Under the pieces are notes generated by a model. It was given only the letters and a program-made list of their open reading frames with translations. It was not told where the DNA came from and ran no database searches. Made by a program: the position numbers and the translations under genes. Of a stretch of 64,000 nucleotides of DNA, positions 56,394-64,000 are shown one piece after another. Each line of letters starts with the position of its first letter. The stretch's first letter is position 1. The stretch is from the NCBI GenBank assembly GCA_037893225.1, contig JAZGUH010000752.1, forward strand, positions 186,001 to 250,000, written 5' to 3'. The DNA comes from Hippasteria phrygiana. Taxonomy: Eukaryota > Echinodermata > Asteroidea > Valvatida > Goniasteridae.

Positions 56394-57325
56394 AGGAAAC
56401 ATGATTTAGGATTTATATTGCATTATTCCTGCTTAAAACAATAAAGTATTATCTTGACAATGATATTTTGTGTCCAGAGACAATTATTTCCCAGATTAAA
56501 TATGAGAAAACATTTTTTTGAAAATGTTTGTCCAAGCTACTCCGCCCCCTGAGTGGGACCCTCATTAACATAAGTGTGTGACGTAGATCGAGGCACATTA
56601 CCCATTCATCACGGGTATGCATTGTGTGTACATTGTCCGACGAAAATTCTTCGTCCGTGTTTTTCGGCCATGCCGACAAGGTGTGTGGCTGCTGGGTGCA
56701 GCAAAACAACGACGGGTGGAGTAAGCCTTCATTTATTTCTAACTGAAGCGAAATATCGGAGAATTTGGACGGCGAAAGTGAAGGTGACAAGAGCAAAGAG
56801 GTCCGGCCCCAGCAGCTTTTCAGTGTTTATGTAGCGACCACTTTGAGCCGTCGTATTTCGATACTGGTATTTTCAAATCCTTTGGGATGACCATTAAAAA
56901 TATGCTCAAGTCCACTGCCATCCCAACACATTTCCCAGATGTGAGTAAGATAAAGGCGAAAGCCGTTAAACGGCCCATTCCCCGAAGAGCCTTCGCTAAA
57001 AGGGAGAAAATCAGGATAAGTTTGATGTTAGTTGTTGTTGCAACTTACGAAATTGCACGTGTAGACCTAGTGTGTGTATACGGGCCGGGTCCAGACTATC
57101 GAGTCGATCCATGAATTTCGGTGCCTCGGTCTACGTCACGAACAGCGCCCTCAATTTGAGTCTCAACAAATTTCAAAAAGGGGGGGGGGTCAATTTTTGA
57201 GGGGCAAATAATCACACTAAAACTTCGCTTGAACCAGTTTGGCTTTTAATTCACATTTAATACATATAAATGAATTTATTTATTAAATAAAATGTGATCC
57301 GGTCAATTTGAGAAGCATGGTTCCT
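56394..57325 (+). mobile_element. 932-bp TTAA-flanked element carrying a THAP-domain frame
   Basis: TTAA at 56390-56393 and 57326-57329. Ends AGGAAACATG / CATGGTTCCT are inverted with one mismatch. Removing the element and one TTAA joins WYRLK and KRAVAW of the BEL integrase frame without a gap, which proves it is an insertion. It has a G run at 57180-57190. No piggyBac transposase is present. Confidence 0.85.
56670..57114 (+). pseudogene. THAP zinc-finger protein frame inside the TTAA element (one-base break)
   Basis: THAP domains bind DNA through a C2CH zinc site. The ATG at 56670 opens MPTRCVAAGCSKTTTGGVSL (C-x4-C), then RRIWTAKVKVTRAKRSGPSS. One extra T in the run 56826-56828 breaks the frame before CSDHFEPSYF (C-x2-H) and MLKSTAIPTHFPDV (AVPTxF-type motif), followed by a basic segment. 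Apart from that one base the domain is complete, so it is either recently broken or miscalled. Its function inside the element is unknown; it could be a captured or N-terminal transposase fragment. Confidence 0.7.
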
Positions 57326-58743
57326 TTAAAGAGGGCCGTTGCTTGGATCCTTCGTGGCAAGTCTCTACCCCTCACTAAGGTCAGGAAGACCAATGTCGAC
57401 TTCACGCCATCCCAGCCACTGAAAGTTACTGAAATTAAAGCCGCTGATCGTGGAGAAGGAGTTTGTCTAGTATGTTCAGAAAACCGACTTTGATGACGCC
57501 CTACTGAAGTCTGGTGGCTACCGTAAGCTATCACCAACCGACTAAGTCCAGCGATGACATCATTCGAGTAGGTGGACGACTTGCCAATGCTATTATAGCC
57601 GACAACATCAAGCACCCTTGGATAATGCGAACGAAACACCCAGTGACAACATTGATAATCAGACACTACCATGATACGACTGGTCATTCTGGAAGTGAAC
57701 GCACCCTTGCTGAGATTCGCCAGAAGTTTTGGATCATCAGAGGGCGTACTATGACAGCGAATGGCTGACCTGCCGAAGGACCGAGTAACTCCAGGACTTG
57801 CGCCTTTCGGTATGGTTGGAGTAGATTTCTTCTACCCATTTTATGGTCAGACGAGCGATAAGTGAGCTGAAGAGGTATGGATGCCTCTTTACTTGTCTTT
57901 AAGGGCAGTTCATCTGGAAGTATGCTACAGTTTAGAGACCAGCTCATTCATCAACGCTTTGCAACGTTTCATCAGTCGCCGGGGCAAACCAATAGAGATT
58001 TGGTCAGACAACGGTACCAACCTGGTAAGAGAGATGCGGGAATTACGTCTAGCTATCCAAAAGTGGAACCAAGACAAGAATGACGACTTTCTGTGCCAGG
58101 AGATTCAATGGGTTTTCAACCCTCCTGCAGCCAGCCACATTAGCGGTGTATAGGAGCGACAAATAAGGACTGTACGCGCAGTCCTCAACAGCTTGCTGAA
58201 TCAACAATCACTCAATGACGAGGAGCTCCTGAGTCTTGTGTGCATTGTTGAAAGCATTGTTAACGGTCTACCCATCACCAAGCTCTCAGACGATCTCCGG
58301 GATCTCACGCCACTCACGCCGAATCACCTGTTGCTTCTTTTTGTGAGGCAAGATATCTACAAGCAGCGATGGCGCCAAGTACAGTATATGGCCGACATAT
58401 TCTGCCGTTCCTGCAACAACGACATAAGTGGCTCGACCCACACCGCAACGTGCGCGTTCGAGATCTTGTACTTGTGAAGTATGAAAACGCCCATTGGCCT
58501 CTAGGTCTGGTAACGAAGACCTACCCAGCCAAGGATGGGAACGTCACATTTGTTCAGGTGTAGACAGTCGGTAGGCTATGACAGGCCAGTGACAAGCTAT
58601 GCCTCTTGGAAGGTGAAAATATGCGACCCAAGTGAACAGCAACTTCATCACGTCTCTCCAAGGAAATTTTGGACAGTTTTGTTAATTTGATATTCTGTCT
58701 TCTGTTTACTTTATGTAATGCCACCTGGCATAAGGGGCAGGGA

Positions 58744-59310
58744 TGTTATGTCCAGAATACCATTTAGTGTACTGCGAGAGGGCGCTATTTCATTATTGTG
58801 GCAGATTTGTGCTCATGCCAGAGGGCACCATTCCTTTTCACCATACTTTTTGCTTTGTGGTCATTTTCGCCACAAATTCGGTCAATTTTCCTCAGTATTT
58901 TCTTTGATACTTGGACAGCTCAGCAAAGTGAGTAATTTGAGTCTGTTTTATAATTGTATAAGGATAATCTGCATAAAATAAGGATTTTTTGGGGGAAAAG
59001 ATTAGAGCCATGCCGCCTGGGAGATATTGAGAAACCATTTGTGGCGCTGTTTATAAAGCCCATTTTCACATGCCAGATAAGACTTGTCTTGCAGAAACTT
59101 TGAGTTTACCTTATTTCACTCTTAGGGTTTAAACAATACAAGCTTATGCTAAGAAGGCAGAAGATTTTGTATTACTTATTACTTTGGATAATGGTATGCA
59201 TGTTATTAAAGAGAATTACATCATCAGGCACAGTTTTTACACAAGTGCAGACACATATTAATTTCACATATTTAGTAAATTCTATTTTATTTCTTTTCTT
59301 TATAGTCGAA
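58744..59310 (+). mobile_element. Possible 3' LTR of the BEL element
   Basis: A purine tract (AAGGGGCAGGGA) is followed by TGTTATGTCCAGAATACC at 58744, in the position and form of an LTR start. Without a second LTR the right boundary cannot be set; the end given is approximate. Sequence 58800-59300 has no coding capacity. Confidence 0.4.
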
Positions 59311-59383
59311 CCATACATGTCTCGTCACATGTCATGTAACCATGTCAAGTCACACGTCAAGCCACATGTCATGTCATGTCATG

Positions 59384-59755
59384 TCACCTGTAACCATGCC
59401 ATACCACCATCGTTATGCCAAGTGAACTTTGCCAAGTGAACTTTGCCAAGTGAACTTTGTCAATATGCCAAGCTTGTACATGTAATGCCATTTCAAGCTA
59501 TGTACCAGTGTAATGTCATGTAGGCCTATCGTCAATACACCAGTTTGCAGTTTACGTCACGAGTCACATGTCATGTCACCTGTAACCATGTCATACCACC
59601 ATCGTTATGCCAAGTGAACTTTGCCAAGTGAACTTTGTCAATATGCCAAGCTTGTACATGTAATGCCATTTTAAGCTATGTACCAGTGTAATGTCATGTA
59701 GGCCTATCGCCAATACACCAGTTTGCAGTTTACGTCACGAGTCACATGCGTCTCA
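59384..59755. repeat. Two copies of a ~192-bp tandem repeat with CATGTCATGTCA and AAGTGAACTTTGCC sub-repeats
   Basis: ATACCACCATCGTTATGCCA occurs at about 59401 and 59593. The first copy has three AAGTGAACTTTG sub-units, the second two. Preceding text has repeated CATGTCATGTCA. Confidence 0.75.
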
Positions 59756-60650
59756 TTGCTGAGTTGTAAAATTTGACAGACCGTTCGTCACATTCAGTTT
59801 GTTTGCATAAACTCTGGCGATCTGTAGGGCGGAGCCTACAAAATTGTAAAATGAAAATTAAGATGTAAAATGCATGACGTCTTAACAGCCTGAGCTCAAC
59901 AGCAAGCCACATAATAGCACGCTTAACGCGGACACCTTTTGGCAAGCCTCCGTAAACAATGTGACGTCATATGCGCAAGACCAATCATATGCCAATATGC
60001 TAATAAGTGGACACTATTTCGCAGGGGACATTTTTTGGCACGACACCGGGACTGCCTACCGCGTTCGCTCCTGTAAGCACGCCCCCGTCTTACCTTTTAA
60101 CACACAGGGCAAAGAGAATTTAGCGAGCCCGGCAGGCTTGGCTGAACCAGTAGCTCACGGCGCAGTACCTCCGAAAGAAGACGGCGCAAACAGGTCTGCT
60201 TTTTCTTCTTGTTGCAGAGAGGTTGGCGCGTACGGCATATTATTATGCCATTTGAGCCATCAACGATAAAATGAAGCCTCGACTGGTCCCCGCCCCCTAT
60301 ATATAATATGGGGGACTGGTAGCTAGCAATCATATAAAGCTTTTGATTGGACCACTTCTGCGCGTGCGCAGTAATCATTTTCTATTTTTTAGAGATGATG
60401 TTTACATTTTCGTGCAGGATCGACAGCTCGTGCACATATTTTGTACAGTATCTGAAAACTAGAAAACTTCGAATAATGCTGCAGCGTAGCCAATGATGAT
60501 TCACTGACTTTATGGCAACGGACACGATGAAATTCTCAGAAAACTTGCTGAAATATGGGGAAATACATGTGTTGGGAATTGGACAAACGACGCGAATTTA
60601 GGGAGACGTGTGCGCCAGCCACTATAAAATTCAAACGGAATGTAGGCCTA
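59756..60650. other. Unassigned sequence with a GGGGACCAGT hairpin
   Basis: No gene is recognised. At about 60279-60319, ACTGGTCCCCGCCCCC and GGGGGACTGGT are inverted around TATATATAATAT. Several GC-rich stretches (60060-60230) have no clear frame. Confidence 0.5.
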
Positions 60651-60652
60651 CA

Positions 60653-61137
60653 TGTCCCCGATCCCAGGCACAAAAATCCCCCGGAACTGCACACAAGCGC
60701 CAACCCTCTTCCTGGAGGTCAGATTAATCTACCCTTTGCTTCTTAATCTACTCTTCACTTGTGCCTAATAATATAATTTCTCATCAGAAAAACAAATTGC
60801 AAAACAAAATTATACAAATTGAGTTTTATATACATACTAATTCGCGATTAGGTCGACCGTTTTTGAAGATTTTTCAGACCTTAGGTTGACCGGTGACATT
60901 AGGGCGACCGTTTGACGGTAGGCTTAACGCAGAACCTCTTTAAATATTGAGAATTTTATTGTCGAAAATGAGTTGTATCGATAGAGGATAGTCCAAAATG
61001 AAAATGTACCAAATTTCGTGGGGTTTGAACAGGGAATATTTGGGTTAGGTTACTTTAAAGTTTACAAGATTTTGTACACAAGTCTATGGGACGGTCGTCA
61101 TATTAGCTATATATATATGTGCCTGGGATCGGGGACA
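60653..61137. mobile_element. 485-bp MITE-like element with 20-bp TIRs
   Basis: TGTCCCCGATCCCAGGCACA at 60653-60672 is the exact inverse of 61118-61137. The interior has GACCGTTT iterations and no frame. Target duplications were not clear. Confidence 0.75.
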
Positions 61138-61504
61138 ATTAAAACACAAGGAAAACGTGAAAAAGGTGACATTTGTTTTTAATCAATAATAGGTTGAACA
61201 TGTGTCCTAGTCAGTTTCTTTCAGATTCTTTCATACATGTATTGGGACAAGGCAAGCTATCCACCACGATCTATAAAGTCATAAAGCCCTTCAAGAGGGG
61301 GGATTTCCATGCAAAATTCAGTTGAAATTGATTGCATAATACTGTAAAATCTAAAATAGAAATCCAAGCTTTTGCTACCATATTGAATATTTGTCATAGT
61401 TTCCAGCCCTTGATTGAGCCTCTTCTGTCCCATTTTGCTTTCATTGTGGCTACAATATTAATTAGCCTCCTTGTAACAGGAGAGTGGGGAAAGGGGGACA
61501 ATGA

Positions 61505-61888
61505 TTAAAATTGACTCCACAATTTTATGCATTTAAACACAAGTATGAAAGGGTATTCAGCATGAAGCTTTGAAGGTCTCTTTTCGATTCTGAACTTATT
61601 TGGCCTGTCAATGCTGGATGTTATGAAACTGGTGGATTTCATTCCAATCAATGAACAAATTTCCCTCCTTCCTTGTAGACTAGGTGGCAGTTGCAGTGAC
61701 AGCAAGACAAAATGCTCCTGGAAACAGTGACTGCAGTTTAGATACTTTTCTAAAATCTTGTCTGAAGTCTGCCCCAAATGAAGGGCACTGTGGGCTTCAT
61801 CAATCACAACACGAGTCACACTGTTCTGATAGGGCTTCGTGACGAATACATCACACACGTTTCTCCAATAAATGTTCAGGATGCCCAA
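61505..61888 (-). pseudogene. RecQ-like helicase fragment, frame-broken
   Basis: RecQ helicases unwind DNA with 3'-5' polarity. On the - strand VTRVVIDEAHSALHLGQ contains the Walker B DEAH box. LQSLFPGAFCLAVTATAT (helicase motif III, TAT) is in a different frame, and ICSLIGMKSTSFITSSIDRP with the basic RIEKRPSK segment returns to the first frame. Two indels are needed in under 200 bp. The Walker A domain and the C-terminal RQC/HRDC parts are absent from the window. Confidence 0.65.
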
Positions 61889-62255
61889 TAACGTAAGAAA
61901 ATCGTCTATCCATACAATATTTCACGGGTGTCCTGTTGCTCATCTGCAATGGTTAGGCATCTTATTAAGTTGTCATCGACTTGAATGGCACGTGCACCAC
62001 ATCTGCATAAAAAGAAAAAGAAATTTACGCAAATTAATAGCAGTACAGCTAATCCATTTATGATCGATTAAGTGATAAGTGCAAACACAGTGAATTGGTA
62101 GTGTTAAAAAATTTCAAAAATGACCATCTTCCAACTATTTTTTAGGGTTGTTTTTGCACAAATACTGGCAATACTGGAAAAGAAAAGAAAAGAATGCGTT
62201 TGCGCGCATATAATATAAGGGGCACCATGCCCATTCAACCGTCAGTGTTCAAAAT

Positions 62256-62476
62256 ACACATTACACTATGTATGACCAGGGTGGGAGCATTAATATCTCC
62301 TGAATAATAGCCAATATATAGGGTGGGAGTCTCGTGATTCCTCATTTCCGTATAATGGATCGGTAGAATCCTAATCAAACTTCATTTCTCTCGTGTAATT
62401 GGAAGATTCTATACCTCACCATTACCTCCATTCAGAATCACGCGAGACTTTAAAGCTTTAGGACAGTGTAATGTGT
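62256..62476. repeat. Fold-back element with nested inverted ends
   Basis: ACACATTACACT at 62256 and AGTGTAATGTGT at 62465 are inverted; inside them AGTCTCGTGATTC and GAATCACGCGAGACT are also inverted. Non-coding. Confidence 0.6.
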
Positions 62477-62565
62477 CCAAAAGTAAACGATACAGTACCA
62501 AATTTAATTATCGACTCAATTTGGTTCACATCAAAATATGTAATTGTCATTCCTTTCTGATGCAG

Positions 62566-62759
62566 GATTAGCCGACATCTTTCCTAAAACAGAATTAGCA
62601 AATAATTGTATGTGGGACTTCTTGGCAAACGTGGCTGCGTTTGTCCGCCCTGCTGTTTGCAGGATTAAGTCAGCAGGGACTCCCCTACTATTGACTGCTG
62701 AAGTTGAAGCTGATTTGAAGCTATGGGCTTTGAAGATAGATTTATCAATTCCACTTTAA
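62566..62759 (+). CDS. Possible terminal exon of an unrecognised gene
   Basis: TTTCTGATGCAG looks like an acceptor, followed by an open frame (LADIFPKTELANNCMWDFLA, AAFVRPAVCRIKS) to a stop at 62759. No homologue is recognised and no upstream exon was found, so it may be a chance frame. Confidence 0.2.
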
Positions 62760-64000
62760 AATATACTAAAACCTGTCGCAGTCATCTGCTAATGGTTGCC
62801 GTACCTATGGCATTGTGTGGGTGTGCATAACGCCCGAAAAGCTTGAGATTATCACTGCGTAAGGATTATGTATGCTTTAATGTACAGACGACACACAAAG
62901 TTTTATCTGGTCGATACAATGAGAAAATTACAGTCGGTTGTAGCTTGCCTAATTTTGATGTATGAATTAAATATGTGATTGCAAACTGAACGATTCCCGT
63001 TCCAACGGTCATATTGTCTATTCTGATCGTTAACGCACTAATAAGCGGTACCAGTTTGTAGCTTAGTTGCTTTAACCCTTGATCTTGTTTACACTCCAAC
63101 GCACTTTAATATACGCCCCCCCCCAAAAAAAAAATGCCTGTGTTTATTGCATGGTCCTCCAATAATTGTCACAATATTTTAATGGGGATTCCTTGTACAC
63201 TCCAAGGAATGCCAAAGGAAACTGGAGGATAACTTGGTCATGCTGTATAACAGTGTATTACACCGATAAGCCAAGCCACATGCCATAATCCTCTGGAGTG
63301 AGATGGAGGGTATAGGCTGTGAAGTAAAACACTGTACTTTTGGAACACAAGTCCGCGTTTTTGCATCCCTGTGGAGACATGGCATTGTTCTCCCCTTTGT
63401 CCCTGTACTTAAGCAAACCCCCATAGATTTTGTACACAAAATTCCTTGTGGAGACAACCTAACCCATATAATTGCCTAGTGGAGACCTATTCAGTCCCTA
63501 TTGTTTTCATGTCTCCGCAGGGTACGGTATACCAGGTTGATGTATAATCATCCAAATTGATATTAAACATTATAAACAGTTACTAATAATAAATACAATG
63601 GCAATTTCCATCAAGACTTGCTGGTCAACAACAATGACCAGCAACCCCCAGGTGCCCTTCAATGCACTCCAGTAGGAGCTTTGATATAAATTGTCTGGTA
63701 AAGCAAAGAATCCTCCAATGCACTGCAGTTGGAGTGCATTGGCATGTACCACTGACTTGCAATAAGCAACACTCATAGAGCAAGGGTTAAACTAAAGTGA
63801 TTTTATTCACGGACTTTAGACTATGGATGTACCAGAGAACTTTGCTAAAATCCCACGTGGTGGTGTAGCGAGGAAGTTGTGGTCTCGGATTATATACTCC
63901 ACGCATAGATCGGACCGTTATAATGATGACTCCCAAATGTAGTATCGCAGTTCATGCAAATAACTGACGATAAGGTACACTTTGTTGTATAGTAGCCTAC
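62760..64000. other. Unassigned right end of window
   Basis: No gene is recognised. A palindrome CCAATGCACT...AGTGCATTGG lies at 63715-63742 with a related AATGCACTCC at 63661, and a C7/A9 run near 63117-63134. Confidence 0.5.

Larger units (their letters stand above)
53000..58690 (+). mobile_element. Decayed BEL/Pao LTR retrotransposon internal region
   Basis: In order: an Ala/Glu-rich gag coiled coil (53270-53420) and a zinc-knuckle-like CLYCGQGHGLFSC (near 53720). Then a protease-like DIGSTQTFCSEKLIERLG (53873-53930), RT text KIRIVFDCAAKHQGVSLNE and FYVDDCPTSVATEQE (54720-55330), and PPTRRGLLSTISSVYDPLGF. RNase H text CLELSAAVVSIKLDEM and YWSDSMIILQYLRNE (55930-56060) precedes integrase text HYHDTTGHSGSERTLAEI, WSDNGTNLV and FNPPAASHISGV (57660-58150). 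A C-terminal LTPNHLLLL closes the region. Frames are broken many times and part of the integrase zinc-binding region is deleted near 57755. It is interrupted by the TTAA element at 56394-57325. A 5' LTR is not recognisable. Confidence 0.85.

Overview
The window looks like nuclear DNA from a marine invertebrate, most likely an echinoderm or another non-vertebrate deuterostome. The reasons are intron-split genes with GT-AG junctions, DIRS, BEL/Pao and P-element (THAP) relics, tRNA-derived SINE-like repeats, many TTAA-flanked MITE-like elements and long poly-G/poly-C tracts. The assignment to a clade is an inference, not a species identification. There is no bacterial operon structure, CRISPR array or rRNA.

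Two host genes are clear and they converge. On the + strand (407-8268) is the 3' part of a CLIP3/CLIP4-type microtubule plus-end protein: an ankyrin segment followed by two CAP-Gly domains. On the - strand is a complete YtcJ-like amidohydrolase of about 606 codons in six exons. Exons 2-6 lie at 10720-13998, but exon 1, with the start codon and the HxH metal-binding motif, lies at 51012-51313. Intron 1 is therefore about 37 kb and holds most of the repeats in the window. Two single-base indels break the amidohydrolase frame inside otherwise conserved exons, which suggests assembly homopolymer errors or recent decay.

The most striking object is a 20-kb tandem array (21807-41937) inside that intron. 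It is built from paired CREB/ATF-type palindromes (TGACGTCA-TCA-TGACGTCA) placed every roughly 100-170 bp. It has nested periods: about 602-604 bp in the A units, 401 bp in the B units, and roughly 4-kb units in the order A-B-A-B-B. B2 and B3 appear almost identical apart from one extra 401-bp repeat in B2. Every unit junction carries, on the - strand, a stem-loop, a short spacer and CTAG followed by T, which is the form of a Helitron 3' end. A short oppositely oriented piece lies at 16690-17470.

From 42.2 to 51 kb, still in the intron, lie a solo LTR with GTAT target duplications, a THAP fragment, two back-to-back TTAA-flanked elements (one containing a TA-flanked element), a LINE endonuclease fragment and a decayed P-element (THAP9-like) transposase. 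Upstream of the amidohydrolase start is a 152-bp tandem repeat carrying nuclear-receptor DR1 sites (51650-52078), then a 5'-truncated LINE. A decayed BEL/Pao element follows (53.0-58.7 kb), interrupted exactly at a TTAA by a 932-bp element that carries its own THAP-domain reading frame. The last 5 kb hold tandem repeats, a 485-bp element with 20-bp TIRs, a broken RecQ-like helicase fragment and otherwise unrecognised sequence.
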